Notes: generated by a model not told the origin, from the letters alone. A stretch of DNA of 64,000 nucleotides from an uncultured Cellvibrionales bacterium (GCA_913019905.1 CAJVZD010000011.1:1-64000); one strand, 5' to 3'. Positions 8,933 to 19,319 are shown, counted from the first letter of the stretch. Numbers and translations: made by a program.

Positions 8933-10141
8933 TTAGTCGCCTTCTGCGCCTCGAATCGGCTTTATTTGGCCCCATTCTTTACAGCCAGGACATAACCAGT
9001 GCATATGTTTGCCAGAGAATCCGCAGTGCTGGCACTGATACTGGGCTTTGCTTAACATTAACTGTTTAATCAACATCTGCAGTAGACCCAAATTTCCCTT
9101 GGCTGGATCGGAACTGTAGCTCATATGCAATTCAACCAACTTAGCCAAGCCCCTCAAAGACGGACGGCGCTTTAATTCAGTGCCTAGAAAGCTCGCAGCA
9201 GCTTCATCGTCCTGCCTTGATTGTAAGTCTTCCACCAGAGCTAACATGATGGCGGAGGACGGATAGACCTTTAAACAATCAGCCAAATAATCGAAAAAAC
9301 CCTGATCATCTCCCATCTCATGATAAGTCGATTTTAACAACGGAAGGGTCTCGGTTACTAAAGAAATATCTTGGTTACGCACTTTGCGCAGCGCTTTGAT
9401 CGCCTTGTCATAGTGCTTGGTGGTATGTTCGATTTTTGCCATCAATAGCGACGCACGCACGCACTGAGGATCACAATTTAGGGCGTGTTTTAAATGGCTG
9501 CGGGCGGTGGTGAAATCCTTTGCCGCAATAGAAATCTCTGCTAATTCACAACAGTAGTGCGCCATGGTGACGACGATCGATTTGTCTTCCGGCGGCTTCG
9601 CTTTCAGCAGTGACTTTTTTGGGCGCAGCTGTTTGGCCGCGGCAATGGCTTTCTCCCACTCCTTTTCGTCTTGATAGATTTCTAACAAATGACGGCGGGC
9701 GATAGCCTGAAGTTCGGGCGCCTCAACTAATAAATCTTCGAGTAAACGTTCAGCCCTATCGAGTAAACCTGCACTGATAAAATCTCTAGCCAATTCCAGA
9801 TGTGCCCGATGTAAATGCTCCCGGGGTAAGCTGGGACGAGCTAATAAATTCTGGTGAATGCGAATGGCGCGTTCTACCTCACCTTTACGCCGCATTAGAT
9901 TGCCAATCGATATATGAGTTTCCAACGTTTCCGTGTTCACTTCCAGAGAGGAAATAAACGAATCCAGCTCTCCGTCGGGCCGGTCGCTGAGCAGGTAGTT
10001 TAAGCCTTTGTAATATTCGGGGTGAAATGTGGCGTCGGCACTTCCGGTGCCCGTTTTTATACCGGCACGGTGCCCTAACCACCAACCGATAGCGATAGAA
10101 CAAAATACCAATAAAAACAGCCATACGTCCACTGTGATCAT
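8933..10141 (-). CDS. lapB: Lipopolysaccharide assembly protein B (TPR + rubredoxin-like zinc domain)
   Basis: The protein has 402 residues. One N-terminal transmembrane anchor (VWLFLLVFCSIAIGWWLG) is followed by a string of TPR helices over about 70-350. A C-terminal rubredoxin-like zinc module has two CxxC pairs, CQHCG and CPGC. In E. coli, LapB (YciM) is an inner-membrane adaptor that promotes FtsH-dependent LpxC turnover and so balances LPS against phospholipid. Its ATG overlaps the lapA stop by 4 nt (10138-10141), so the two are translationally coupled. Confidence 0.95.
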   Translation of the reverse strand: MITVDVWLFLLVFCSIAIGWWLGHRAGIKTGTGSADATFHPEYYKGLNYLLSDRPDGELDSFISSLEVNTETLETHISIGNLMRRKGEVERAIRIHQNLLARPSLPREHLHRAHLELARDFISAGLLDRAERLLEDLLVEAPELQAIARRHLLEIYQDEKEWEKAIAAAKQLRPKKSLLKAKPPEDKSIVVTMAHYCCELAEISIAAKDFTTARSHLKHALNCDPQCVRASLLMAKIEHTTKHYDKAIKALRKVRNQDISLVTETLPLLKSTYHEMGDDQGFFDYLADCLKVYPSSAIMLALVEDLQSRQDDEAAASFLGTELKRRPSLRGLAKLVELHMSYSSDPAKGNLGLLQMLIKQLMLSKAQYQCQHCGFSGKHMHWLCPGCKEWGQIKPIRGAEGD

Positions 10142-10482
10142 GCCTTCGGCGTGACGGGTTCTTTATCCCCGGCTGTCAATGTCGGGGTAAACAAATCGGA
10201 ACTACGAAGTTTTTCCAACTCGGCCTCGCGCTTCTTTACTTTGCGATTCAATAAAACAATATCACTTTTCAGCCGCAGTATACCCACTACGCTAATCCCC
10301 ATACCAATAAAACCGCCGGCAGCAAATGCCAACAAAATCCATAGCGTTATTCGCTGCTCCGAAAATTGGATGACTAATAGGTCCAGAGGTGCGGTGGCCG
10401 TATTTTGAAGAGAAAACAAAATGCCCATTAGTAATACAATAAGAAACAGTAGTATTGCAGTGGCGCGTTTTAAGAGATGCAT
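10138..10482 (-). CDS. lapA: Lipopolysaccharide assembly protein A domain protein
   Basis: The protein has 114 residues with two transmembrane helices (ATAILLFLIVLLMGILFSLQ and LWILLAFAAGGFIGMGISVV) and a cytoplasmic tail with a short coiled coil (LLNRKVKKREAELEKL). This is the DUF1049/LapA layout. The ATG at 10482 has GGAG upstream. LapA works with LapB at the inner membrane in LPS assembly. A strong terminator after ihfB separates it from the ihfB transcript, so lapAB probably has its own promoter in the 305-nt gap. Confidence 0.93.
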   Translation of the reverse strand: MHLLKRATAILLFLIVLLMGILFSLQNTATAPLDLLVIQFSEQRITLWILLAFAAGGFIGMGISVVGILRLKSDIVLLNRKVKKREAELEKLRSSDLFTPTLTAGDKEPVTPKA

Positions 10483-10677
10483 CGGTCTACTCCACGGACG
10501 TCAATATAAATGTTCTAGTCAATAAGGTGGTATTTTAAGATTGCCATATTAGTAACAGAATAGCACTTGGCCTGTTATACAACCGAGATTAAGCTTTTAA
10601 CTCATTGTGCTCAATTATTCAAAAAAGAGAAACACGCAGACTATTGCCGATATGAGCCTATCTGAACTAGCGTTCAT

Positions 10678-10711
10678 AAAAAAACGGTAGGGCCATGGAC
10701 CATACCGTTTT
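10678..10711 (-). terminator. Rho-independent terminator of ihfB
   Basis: On the minus strand, AAAACGGTA pairs with TACCGTTTT across a 13-nt loop and is followed by seven T. It lies 77 nt past the ihfB stop. The rest of the ihfB-lapA gap shows no other feature. Confidence 0.85.
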
Positions 10712-10787
10712 CAATTGACCGTGTACCATCAGTTTTTCATCTAACGCGACTAAAGGTTTTCAACTTTAAATAAAAGCCTTTAACAAA

Positions 10788-11099
10788 TCAGCCTTGCGCT
10801 TGCTGCAAACTTTCTTGCAAGCTTTCGTTAACTCTTTCACGCATTTCCTTACCGGGCTTGAAATGAGGCACATACTTGCCACTCAATTCAACTTTCTCTC
10901 CAGTTTTTGGATTGCGGCCCTGTCGAGGCTCGCGGTAATGCAGAGAAAAACTGCCAAACCCTCGAATCTCAATACGCGCGCCTTCCGCCAAACTTTTAGA
11001 CATTTGCTCGATGATCGTCTTGACGGCTAACTCTACATCTTTTGCAGACAACTGTACTTGTCGCGATGCGATGCTTTCAATCAACTCAGATTTTGTCAT
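10788..11099 (-). CDS. ihfB: Integration host factor subunit beta
   Basis: The protein has 103 residues from ATG 11099, whose [11 protein letters not shown] is the standard N-terminus. An in-frame start at 11135 would add 12 unlikely residues. The DNABII fold is visible, including [27 protein letters not shown], where the beta-ribbon arm with R-x-x-R-x-G-R-N-P inserts a proline into the DNA minor groove. It forms a heterodimer with IhfA, bends DNA sharply and shapes the nucleoid and many promoters. It follows rpsA as in most gammaproteobacteria. The C-terminal tail is a little longer than in E. coli. Confidence 0.97.
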   Translation of the reverse strand: MTKSELIESIASRQVQLSAKDVELAVKTIIEQMSKSLAEGARIEIRGFGSFSLHYREPRQGRNPKTGEKVELSGKYVPHFKPGKEMRERVNESLQESLQQAQG

Positions 11100-11174
11100 A
11101 ACCAGTAACCGTTTAATTCCCAGATCATTTAACAACTATGATTAAGGATAGCACTGGTTTTGTCTAAGCGCTAA

Positions 11175-11209
11175 TTATTGATGGAGAAAAAACTCACCCC
11201 CATCAATAA
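11175..11209. repeat. 10-bp inverted repeat between rpsA and ihfB
   Basis: TTATTGATGG (11175-11184) and CCATCAATAA (11200-11209) pair around a 15-nt loop. It lies just past the rpsA stop. No T-run follows, so it may be an attenuator or an RNA-stability hairpin between the two genes. Confidence 0.6.
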
Positions 11210-11235
11210 CTTAGGCCGATAATGGGGTTTAAGGA

Positions 11236-12909
11236 CTAGTCCTTATTTTCCATCTGTGCTTTTATCAAGTCGCCGATAGTGGCAGCAGGTGCTGGAGCAC
11301 TATCCTTCAGAGATTTAACCGCTTCTTTCTCGTCTGCCATGTCTTTCGCCTTAATAGAAAGTGCGATAGTACGGTTCTTGCGATCAACACTGATCACCTT
11401 CACCTCAACTTCTTCACCTTCTTTTAATACGTTACGAGCATCTTCGACTTTATCGCGACTAATTTCAGAAGCTTTCAAAGTACCTTCAACTTCACCGTCG
11501 AGGGTAATGATGGCAGCTTTAGCGTCAACTTCTTTAACCACACCTTTTACGATGCTGTTTTTGTCGTTTTCAGCAACATAGCTTGAGAACGGATCGTCTT
11601 CAAGTTGCTTAACACCTAAAGAGATACGCTCGCGCTCTGGATCAACAGACAGGATAACTGTCTCGATCTCATCACCCTTCTTGAATTGACGAACCGCATC
11701 TTCACCGGTTTCGTTCCAAGAAATATCAGACAAGTGGACAAGTCCGTCGATAGCGCCATCGAGACCAATAAAGATACCGAAGTCAGTAATAGACTTGATA
11801 GCGCCTTTGATCTTGTCGCCTTTCTGGTATTGACGGCTGAAAGCATCCCATGGATTTTCCATACACTGCTTAATACCGAGAGAAATACGACGACGTTCTT
11901 CGTCGATATCCAGAACCATCACTTCAACTTCGTCACCTAGGTTAACGATTTTTGAAGGGTGAATGTTCTTGTTGGTCCAATCCATTTCAGAAACGTGTAC
12001 AAGACCTTCAACACCTTCTTCAATTTCAGCGAAACAACCGTAGTCCGTCAGATTAGTAATAGTCGCCTTAACGCGAGTATTCTCTGGATAGCGAGCAGTT
12101 AATGCCAACCATGGATCTTCACCCAGTTGCTTAAGACCTAATGAAACGCGATTGCGCTCACGGTCAAACTTCAATACTTTAACGTCAATTTCTTCACCAA
12201 CATTAACGATTTCTGAAGGATGTTTAATACGCTTCCAAGCCATATCTGTAATGTGCAATAGACCGTCTACACCGCCCAGATCAACGAAAGCACCGTAATC
12301 AGTAAGGTTTTTAACAATACCTTTAACCGCTTGACCTTCTTCAAGCGTTGCTAATAATTCATCACGCTCCTGGCTGTTTGCATCTTCCATAACAGCACGA
12401 CGAGAAACAACAACGTTGTTACGTTTCTGGTCCAGCTTGATAACTTTAAATTCCAGCTCTTTACCTTCGAGGTGAGTTGTTTCGCGCACAGGGCGAACGT
12501 CAACCAAAGAACCGGGTAAGAACGCGCGGATAGAATTCACATCAACTGTGAAACCACCTTTGACTTTACCATTGATAATACCAATAACTGCTTCTTCTGC
12601 AGTGTAAGCAGCTTCAAGAACTTTCCAGGCTTCAGCACGCTTGGCTTTTTCGCGGGACAACTTCGTTGCACCCCAACCATCTTCAACGGCCTCCAGAGCA
12701 ACCTGAACTTCATCTCCAATTTCCAGTTTCAGTTCGCCACTGTCTGTAAGAAATTCTACTCGCGGGATTACGCCTTCTGATTTTAGACCTGCGTGAACGG
12801 TTACCCAATCACTATCAATATCGATGACAACACCGGTTACGATTGAACCTGGCTTCATGTCTACTGTATTTAAACTTTCTTCGAATAGTTCTGCAAAGCT
12901 TTCGCTCAT
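11236..12909 (-). CDS. rpsA: 30S ribosomal protein S1
   Basis: The protein has 557 residues, the same length as in E. coli. It contains six S1 (OB-fold) repeats; the later ones are plain as [40 protein letters not shown] and [20 protein letters not shown], each followed by V-x-V-x-D/F. It binds mRNA and brings it to the 30S subunit for initiation, especially on weak Shine-Dalgarno sites. The ATG at 12909 has AGGT upstream. It sits in the cmk-rpsA-ihfB order. A hairpin in its leader (12985-13005) could serve autoregulation, which is known for rpsA in gammaproteobacteria. Confidence 0.98.
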   Translation of the reverse strand: MSESFAELFEESLNTVDMKPGSIVTGVVIDIDSDWVTVHAGLKSEGVIPRVEFLTDSGELKLEIGDEVQVALEAVEDGWGATKLSREKAKRAEAWKVLEAAYTAEEAVIGIINGKVKGGFTVDVNSIRAFLPGSLVDVRPVRETTHLEGKELEFKVIKLDQKRNNVVVSRRAVMEDANSQERDELLATLEEGQAVKGIVKNLTDYGAFVDLGGVDGLLHITDMAWKRIKHPSEIVNVGEEIDVKVLKFDRERNRVSLGLKQLGEDPWLALTARYPENTRVKATITNLTDYGCFAEIEEGVEGLVHVSEMDWTNKNIHPSKIVNLGDEVEVMVLDIDEERRRISLGIKQCMENPWDAFSRQYQKGDKIKGAIKSITDFGIFIGLDGAIDGLVHLSDISWNETGEDAVRQFKKGDEIETVILSVDPERERISLGVKQLEDDPFSSYVAENDKNSIVKGVVKEVDAKAAIITLDGEVEGTLKASEISRDKVEDARNVLKEGEEVEVKVISVDRKNRTIALSIKAKDMADEKEAVKSLKDSAPAPAATIGDLIKAQMENKD

Positions 12910-12984
12910 CTTTTAATACCTATTTTAAAGTTAGTAACTCGGGTCTTGTCTCATATAGAGAGGGAATAAGCCTGTCGTTACTCT

Positions 12985-13005
12985 CCCTGTATTCAGCTTA
13001 CAGGG
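12985..13005 (-). promoter_or_regulatory. rpsA: Hairpin in the rpsA leader
   Basis: CCCTGTA and TACAGGG form a 7-bp stem with a 7-nt loop, about 75 nt upstream of the rpsA ATG. E. coli rpsA is autoregulated through leader hairpins. That this one acts in the same way is inference. Confidence 0.4.
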
Positions 13006-13106
13006 GCCATTTACAAAAAATCCACACGTGGTGACAGCTGACGTCTCACCTCGAATGGAACTCGTTAACTATTTTTAAATCAATGACTTAGATAGTAAAA
13101 CTGCTT

Positions 13107-13817
13107 CTAGAACAGTTGCCGTTTAAGCCGATCAAACACTTGTTGAAAAACATCCTCAATGGATACTCCGGTGCTGTCTAGCAGTATTGCATCGTCTGCT
13201 GGTTTTAGCGGAGCAACGGCACGATTCATATCTCTATCATCGCGCTCTTTGATGTCTTCTAAAAGGGCCGCGAGATTAACACTTTCGCCCTTGTTAATCA
13301 ACTGCTTATGCCGCCTATTTGCGCGCTCTTCTGCAGAGGCCGTCAGGTAAATTTTTAGCGGTGCCGCAGGGAAAATCACAGTACCCATATCGCGGCCATC
13401 GGCGATTAAACCGGGTGCCTTGGCAAAGCCTCTTTGTAGATCTTTCAGAGCGTCCCGCACCCCGTTATAAACTGCCACTTTTGATGCTAATGTGCCGGTT
13501 GTTTCGGAACGGACCGCCACGCTAACATCTTCGGCGTCGAGTAATACACTCGACGGTTCGCCGGACTGTCCCGCACGAAACTCAACGTTCAAATTTGCTG
13601 CGAGTTTTGCTAACGCTGCTTCATCGGAAAAAGAAACGCTCTGTTTTTCTGCAGCGAGGCCGACGATACGATAAAGCGCACCGCTATCAAGCAAATGCCA
13701 ATCCAGTTCGCGCGCCAGCATTTGACACAGAGAACCCTTGCCAGACCCACTGGGACCATCGATGGTTACGATAGGTACGGCTGCGGAAGAAGATGAAGTA
13801 GAAGTAGAAGAACTCAT
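13107..13817 (-). CDS. cmk: Cytidylate kinase
   Basis: The protein has 236 residues. It transfers phosphate from ATP to CMP or dCMP. The P-loop GPSGSGKGS lies at 21-29, followed by the CMP-binding part LLDSGALYR, the R-S-x-x-T/V region, DGRDMGTVIFP and the lid with R-x-x-R-x-x-Q-L. The first 13 residues are a Ser/Thr run coded by repeated TCT/ACT triplets, absent from usual Cmk proteins; the alternative is a later, non-ATG start. It lies 7 nt after tyrA and upstream of rpsA. There is no aroA between tyrA and cmk, unlike in Pseudomonas. Confidence 0.96.
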   Translation of the reverse strand: MSSSTSTSSSSAAVPIVTIDGPSGSGKGSLCQMLARELDWHLLDSGALYRIVGLAAEKQSVSFSDEAALAKLAANLNVEFRAGQSGEPSSVLLDAEDVSVAVRSETTGTLASKVAVYNGVRDALKDLQRGFAKAPGLIADGRDMGTVIFPAAPLKIYLTASAEERANRRHKQLINKGESVNLAALLEDIKERDDRDMNRAVAPLKPADDAILLDSTGVSIEDVFQQVFDRLKRQLF

Positions 13818-13824
13818 AGACTAA

Positions 13825-14727
13825 TTATTCACTCGTAATGGTAGACAAGCTTTGTTTTTCCAACAGCTGCGAAAATTGATCACGGGCGGACTTCGCGCGC
13901 TCAAAGCTGGCCATGATTTTTTCACTATCCGACGTTTCAATGGCACCGCGAACCTCAGCTAGCTGTGCAGAGAAAATGTCGATCATCTTTAATATAGCGT
14001 CGCTATTAGCGAGGGATATGTCATGCCACATGGTAGGATCACTGGAGGCAATCCGGGTAAAGTCACGAAAGCCACCGGCCGCGTAACGGAAAATATCCTG
14101 CTGCTCTTTTTGACCCGCCAGTGCATCGACTAGGGTATAAGCCAATATATGGGGTAAATGGCTAGTCGCAGCCAGAACCTGATCATGGTCTGTGACCGGC
14201 ATTTCGACCACGTCGGCCTCGGTCGATTCCCACATGTCACGAACAACGGCGATCGCCTGTTTATCCGTTTGCGCATCCGGCGTTAAAATCACCCGATGAT
14301 TGACAAACAAATCTGCCTTGGCCGCTTCAACGCCACTCTTTTCTGAGCCGGCAATGGGATGACCCAAAACCAAATTAGGTGGCACCTTACCGCAGCACTC
14401 GACGGCCGCCGTCAGTAAGTTTCCCTTTACGCTGGCGACGTCGGTAATAATGGTTTGTTCGGACACGGTCTTCAATAGCTGCTTAATCATATCGGCGGCA
14501 ATTAATGTAGGTGTTGCCACCACAATGATATCCGCGCCGGCAATGGCTTCGGCGAGGTCTAGGCTATATCGATCAATAATGCCCAAATCAAGACCGGTTT
14601 TCAGCGATTTTTCACGCCGACCCCAGGCGACAACTTCTCCGGCAAAGCCATTGTCTTTAATTGCTTTAGCCAGAGAGCCACCGATCAACCCCAATGCTAA
14701 TATGGTCACACGATTTACTGTTGTCAT
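13825..14727 (-). CDS. tyrA: Prephenate dehydrogenase
   Basis: The protein has 300 residues. It oxidatively decarboxylates prephenate (or dehydrogenates arogenate) with NAD(P)+ on the way to tyrosine. The N-terminal Rossmann motif ALGLIGGSLA contains GxGxxG-like glycines (13-17). It is followed by VVATPT, DVASVKG, and the substrate loop LVLGHPIAGSEKSG with the conserved His and Ser. The C-terminal helical dimerisation domain holds ATSHLPHILAYTL and FRDFTRIA. No chorismate mutase, ACT or AroA domain is fused. It starts 6 nt after hisC, so it is probably translationally coupled. Confidence 0.96.
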   Translation of the reverse strand: MTTVNRVTILALGLIGGSLAKAIKDNGFAGEVVAWGRREKSLKTGLDLGIIDRYSLDLAEAIAGADIIVVATPTLIAADMIKQLLKTVSEQTIITDVASVKGNLLTAAVECCGKVPPNLVLGHPIAGSEKSGVEAAKADLFVNHRVILTPDAQTDKQAIAVVRDMWESTEADVVEMPVTDHDQVLAATSHLPHILAYTLVDALAGQKEQQDIFRYAAGGFRDFTRIASSDPTMWHDISLANSDAILKMIDIFSAQLAEVRGAIETSDSEKIMASFERAKSARDQFSQLLEKQSLSTITSE

Positions 14728-14733
14728 TATGGT

Positions 14734-15834
14734 TTAAAGTACCTTCTTAAGAGCATCGAGCAAAACGTTGTTCTCTTGCTCTAAACCAATAGACACGCGC
14801 AAGTGGTTGGGCATTTCATACACGCCGACGGGGCGCACAATAACGCCTTCGTGTAATAATTTTTGATAAATCTCATCGGCGTCCTGAGAAAACTCAACGG
14901 CAATAAAATTACCAGCCGAGGGAATAAAAGATAAGCCGAGTTCAGTAAAACCTCTTTCTAGCTGAGCCATACCCGCGCTGTTAACCCGACGCCCTTCGTC
15001 CAGATAGTCGCCGTCAGCTAAGACCGCGATTGCACCTGCCAGGGCCAGAGAATTAACATTAAACGGTGCACGGATTCGATTCAGCACATCGGTAATTTCA
15101 GGCGACGCGACACAATAACCCACTCTCAGTGCCGCTAAGCCGTAGGCTTTGGAAAAAGTTCGGGTCACTATTAAATTGGGATAATGTTTGAGTAAGGCAA
15201 TACCATCGACCGTTTCTTCGTCACCGTTGGTATATTCAATATAGGCCTCATCCAAAACAACGACGACATCTGCCGGGACTTTATCCAGAAAATCAACCAG
15301 ACTCGACTCACTCACTGTCGTGCCCGTTGGGTTATTGGGATTGGCGATGAAAAGTAGTTTGGTGTCGTCTGCGATGGCATCGGCCATGCTATGTAGGTCA
15401 TGCCCCCAGTTTTTTGCCTTGGTGACAATAGGGCGTGCACCACAGGCTTGCACCGCAATCCGATAAACAATAAACGCATGCTGTGAGTAAACCGCCGATT
15501 TTCCCGGCTCAAGATAAGCCCGCGCAACAAGATCTAGTACATCGTTCGATCCGTTTCCGAGGGTAATTTGCTCGGCATTCACCCCTAACTTATCTGACAG
15601 CGCTTTTTTTAGTTCAAAACCGCTGCTGTCAGGGTAACGGACAATGTCTTTTGAAGCCTCTTTAACTGCCTCTATCACCATCGGACTAGGCCCTAGCGGG
15701 TTTTCGTTACTCGCCAGCTTAACGATATGTTCAAGCCCCAGCTCGCGCTGTAACTCTTCTATCGGTTTGCCCGCCTGATAGGGATGTAGCCCCTGAATCC
15801 CCTTGTTTGCCAACGCTATATAATCGCAACTCAC
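14734..15834 (-). CDS. hisC: Histidinol-phosphate aminotransferase
   Basis: The protein has 366 residues from a GTG at 15834, chosen because GGAAGG lies at good spacing and the N-terminus then reads V(M)SCDYIALANKGIQGLHPYQ like known HisC. An ATG at 15897 would add 21 foreign residues. It is a fold-type I PLP enzyme that converts imidazole-acetol phosphate and glutamate to histidinol phosphate; paralogs in this locus may also transaminate aromatic keto acids. Seen are LASNENPLGPSP, YPDSSGFELKKAL, the NPNNPTGT loop, DEAYIEY and the PLP-lysine motif TFSKAYGLAALRVGY. It heads the hisC-tyrA-cmk run. Confidence 0.96.
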   Translation of the reverse strand: MSCDYIALANKGIQGLHPYQAGKPIEELQRELGLEHIVKLASNENPLGPSPMVIEAVKEASKDIVRYPDSSGFELKKALSDKLGVNAEQITLGNGSNDVLDLVARAYLEPGKSAVYSQHAFIVYRIAVQACGARPIVTKAKNWGHDLHSMADAIADDTKLLFIANPNNPTGTTVSESSLVDFLDKVPADVVVVLDEAYIEYTNGDEETVDGIALLKHYPNLIVTRTFSKAYGLAALRVGYCVASPEITDVLNRIRAPFNVNSLALAGAIAVLADGDYLDEGRRVNSAGMAQLERGFTELGLSFIPSAGNFIAVEFSQDADEIYQKLLHEGVIVRPVGVYEMPNHLRVSIGLEQENNVLLDALKKVL

Positions 15835-16034
15835 CTCAAACCCTTCCCGGTAATTGATAACGGGCGCAATTGTAAACCAATGTGACCGACGACACATCTA
15901 TTAGTAAAAAACTGTTTTTATTCAAGACAGCAAAAAACACGGTAGAACAAAAAGTAGAACAAAAAAGCGAAGAAGGTATACTAGCGCATTGATCCGTATT
16001 TCATCCTTAACCACTACTGTAGCCATGCAACCCT

Positions 16035-19000
16035 ATGAACAAATTATCAACCGATCTGATTCAAAAAAACGTCGGTAGCACCTACTTTACGCGGGGAGAA
16101 GAATATTACAATAACGGTCACGTCATAACGCTGGAAATCGAAGAGGAAGGTGATTCTCTCGCCGATTTTCACAGCGAAGTAGCAGGCAGTAAACGCAAAC
16201 CGTATAGTCAGGAGATCTACCTCGACTGGAGTGGCGACAAAAGTCTTGTCGAAGGTGAATGCAGCTGCCCAGTTGGCTATAACTGTAAACACGTGGCGGC
16301 GGCCTGTATTCAATATGTAACACAACGGAATGGCAGTGGCGAAGGAGTCCGGGGCGCCGCTACCGCAAAAGTCGATAATAGCTGTCTGCTGTGGATTGAT
16401 ACGTTTAACGATGTCTCGACGAATCACTCACCCAGCGACGCGATGAATCGCTTCCTGGTCTATTTTCTAAAACCCGCAGCCAATAAAACCGGTGGTTTGG
16501 CCGTCGACATTTGCCTGACCCGATTCGATAAACGAGGCTCACTTGAACAGGGCCGCCTGGTTACCACGACCAAACTCACCCAAAGCGATTCAACGGCATC
16601 ATATTTGCGAGCCCACGACCGCGAGATAGCGCAAATTATTGAAGCGGGCAATCAACTGTCTTTGCAGCGTAACCAATTAACCGGCAATCTGGGGTTTTTG
16701 GCGATTAGTAAAATGTTGCTGACCGAACGCTGTTTTTGGCTCGACTCCAATTCGACGTTACTACACCAATCCGAAGAGCGAATTCTGTCTACCCAGTGGC
16801 TTGCCGATGATAGTGGCAACTACACCCTGCAAGTTTCCGTCGAACACGGCGGCTCCTTGCTGCTTACAGATCCCCCTCTTTACCTTGACACAAAACGCGG
16901 GCAAGTCGGACCACTGAGCCAATCGGCTTTTAACACCGCGCAACTACAACAGTTACTGCAAACACCGACAGTGCCTGCCGCGCTGGTTGATGAGTTCAGC
17001 CATCGTTTAGCTGAAAAAATTCCCAGTACCGTACTGCCCCCCCCCCAATCTATCTCCGTTGAAGAAATCACCGCACAAAGTCCGATAGCGTGCCTCTATT
17101 TGTGCTCGAAAGGAAAAAGTAAAAACAACTATCATATTATGCGTATTAGATTCGCATACTGTGAACATCAACTGCCTTATTCCGCCGACAAAACGGATTA
17201 TAATTTAACCACCGATACCAAACTAATACGGATATGGCGCGATCTAGAGGCTGAACATAAGGCAATCGACCTGCTTAAAGAGCTGGGGTTTGAAGGTTCA
17301 CTCGACGAGGATGGCCACGACTACCTATTTATCAGTACCAATAACAAAAGCCCAACGGAAGGTGCCAGTCGCTGGTTCTCGTTCATCAATGAGTCAATCC
17401 CGCAACTGGAACAACTGGGTTGGCAAATAGACATTGCCGACAACTTTAAACTGGTTTTTCACGAAGCGGACCAATGGGAAGCCGAAATTGACCCGGTCGA
17501 CAGCGGAAATGACTGGTTTAATCTGAGCTTCACCATTGAAGTTAACAAAAAACCCTACGCACTGCTGCCGCTGGTCGCTCAGGTACTTGAATATTATGAA
17601 CCGCAAGACCTACCGGAAACCTTAACGCTGCGTTTGGACAACAATGAATTTTTAAGTATCGCTCGCGAGCGGCTGCACCCGATACTCGATACTCTGTACG
17701 AGCTCTTCGGCAGTAAAAGCCGGAAAAAGAATCAGGCCGTGGAGTCAAACTCCCTACGACTCTCGCGGTTTGATGCAGGTCGCCTGCAGGAACTCGACGA
17801 TCAGGGCGAGCAAAACCTGAACTGGCGTGGTGGCGAAGAACTTCGTCAACTAGGCAAAAAACTCCGCGACTTTAGCGGGATAAAACCCGTGCTTCCTCCC
17901 ACAGGGCTAACCGCTAGTCTGCGAACCTATCAGCAGGAAGGACTTAACTGGTTAAACTTTCTCGGCGAGTATGGGTTTTCCGGAATCCTGGCAGATGATA
18001 TGGGTCTTGGCAAAACCGTGCAGACGCTTGCCTATTTGCTGCTTGAAAAAAATCAGGGCCGAATGGTCAAACCCTGTCTCATCATTGCACCTACCAGTTT
18101 AATGAGTAACTGGCGTCGCGAGGCAGAACAATTTACACCTGAGCTTAAAGTATTGACCTTACAAGGCGCAGACAGGCACGAGCGCTTTCGGTTAATTCCC
18201 GAGCACGATCTCGTGCTAAGCACGTATCCCCTACTCCACCGCGATGAAGAATTATTGCTGGCCCACGACTACCACATCCTCGTATTGGACGAAGCCCAGA
18301 TGGTGAAAAACCCACTGTCCAAAGCCGCAAAAGCCATTCGTCATGTGAATTCCACACACCGTTTATGCCTGACGGGCACCCCCATGGAAAATCATCTCGG
18401 TGAATTGTGGGCTTTGTTCGACTTTCTCATGCCGGGATTTCTCGGCAGCTCGCGGCAATTTAAAACCCTCTTTCGCACACCGATCGAAAAACACGGCGCC
18501 ATGGAGTTACAACAACAATTGGTCAGTCGTATCTCGCCATTTATGCTGAGACGGGCCAAGTCTGATGTAGCCCAAGAGTTGCCGGAAAAAAATGAAATAA
18601 TGCTTTCGATTACCCTTCAGGATAAGCAGTCAAGCCTGTACGAAAGTATTCGCATGTCTATGGAGAGAAAAGTTCGGGAAGCGATTGCCAGCAAAGGTCT
18701 GGCACGAAGCCACATCACTATTCTGGATGCGCTTTTGAAACTACGTCAAACCTGCTGTGATCCACGCCTTTTGTCGCTCAGTCAGGCAAAAAACGTTAAG
18801 GAGTCGGCCAAACTTGAATGGTTAATGGAGGTATTGCCAGAAATGCTGGAGGAAGGTCGACGCATACTGATTTTTTCCCAATTTACCAAAATGTTAGCTT
18901 TGATAGAACAAGAAATCGAAAAACAAGGTATCAGCTTCAGTAAACTGACCGGTCAGACTCGACATCGTGATGAAGCTATCGAAAAATTTAAATCCGGTAA

Positions 19001-19319
19001 CGCCAACGTTTTCTTAATCAGCCTCAAAGCGGGTGGCGTTGGGCTTAATCTCACCGAAGCCGACACAGTGATTCACTACGACCCCTGGTGGAATCCGGCC
19101 GCTGAAAACCAGGCCACCGATCGTACTCATCGTATCGGACAAGATAAGACTGTGTTTGTTTACAAACTCATCACGGAAAACAGCGTCGAGGAGAAAATTT
19201 TGGCCATGCAAGAAAATAAACAAGCGCTGGCCCAGGGTATTTACGACAACAAACTCTCAGACGCGGAAGACTCCTTAACGGCGGAGGACTTACAACAACT
19301 TTTCGCGCCGATGCAATAG
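16035..19319 (+). CDS. Snf2-type helicase/ATPase with N-terminal SWIM zinc finger
   Basis: The protein has 1094 residues. A SWIM zinc finger lies near the N-terminus (Cys76, Cys78, Cys84, His86, in CSCPVGYNCKH). A long middle part has no obvious motif. A complete Snf2 motor fills the last ~450 residues: ADDMGLGKTVQ (Walker A, about 652-662), LDEAQMVKNP (motif II, about 750), LTGTPMENHLGELW, ILIFSQFTKML, FLISLKAGGVGLNL and the motif VI region ATDRTHRIGQ. Such bacterial RapA/HepA-like proteins move on DNA and may remodel protein-DNA complexes or the transcription machinery. It is divergent from hisC and has a weak ribosome site. Confidence 0.93.
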   Translation: MNKLSTDLIQKNVGSTYFTRGEEYYNNGHVITLEIEEEGDSLADFHSEVAGSKRKPYSQEIYLDWSGDKSLVEGECSCPVGYNCKHVAAACIQYVTQRNGSGEGVRGAATAKVDNSCLLWIDTFNDVSTNHSPSDAMNRFLVYFLKPAANKTGGLAVDICLTRFDKRGSLEQGRLVTTTKLTQSDSTASYLRAHDREIAQIIEAGNQLSLQRNQLTGNLGFLAISKMLLTERCFWLDSNSTLLHQSEERILSTQWLADDSGNYTLQVSVEHGGSLLLTDPPLYLDTKRGQVGPLSQSAFNTAQLQQLLQTPTVPAALVDEFSHRLAEKIPSTVLPPPQSISVEEITAQSPIACLYLCSKGKSKNNYHIMRIRFAYCEHQLPYSADKTDYNLTTDTKLIRIWRDLEAEHKAIDLLKELGFEGSLDEDGHDYLFISTNNKSPTEGASRWFSFINESIPQLEQLGWQIDIADNFKLVFHEADQWEAEIDPVDSGNDWFNLSFTIEVNKKPYALLPLVAQVLEYYEPQDLPETLTLRLDNNEFLSIARERLHPILDTLYELFGSKSRKKNQAVESNSLRLSRFDAGRLQELDDQGEQNLNWRGGEELRQLGKKLRDFSGIKPVLPPTGLTASLRTYQQEGLNWLNFLGEYGFSGILADDMGLGKTVQTLAYLLLEKNQGRMVKPCLIIAPTSLMSNWRREAEQFTPELKVLTLQGADRHERFRLIPEHDLVLSTYPLLHRDEELLLAHDYHILVLDEAQMVKNPLSKAAKAIRHVNSTHRLCLTGTPMENHLGELWALFDFLMPGFLGSSRQFKTLFRTPIEKHGAMELQQQLVSRISPFMLRRAKSDVAQELPEKNEIMLSITLQDKQSSLYESIRMSMERKVREAIASKGLARSHITILDALLKLRQTCCDPRLLSLSQAKNVKESAKLEWLMEVLPEMLEEGRRILIFSQFTKMLALIEQEIEKQGISFSKLTGQTRHRDEAIEKFKSGNANVFLISLKAGGVGLNLTEADTVIHYDPWWNPAAENQATDRTHRIGQDKTVFVYKLITENSVEEKILAMQENKQALAQGIYDNKLSDAEDSLTAEDLQQLFAPMQ

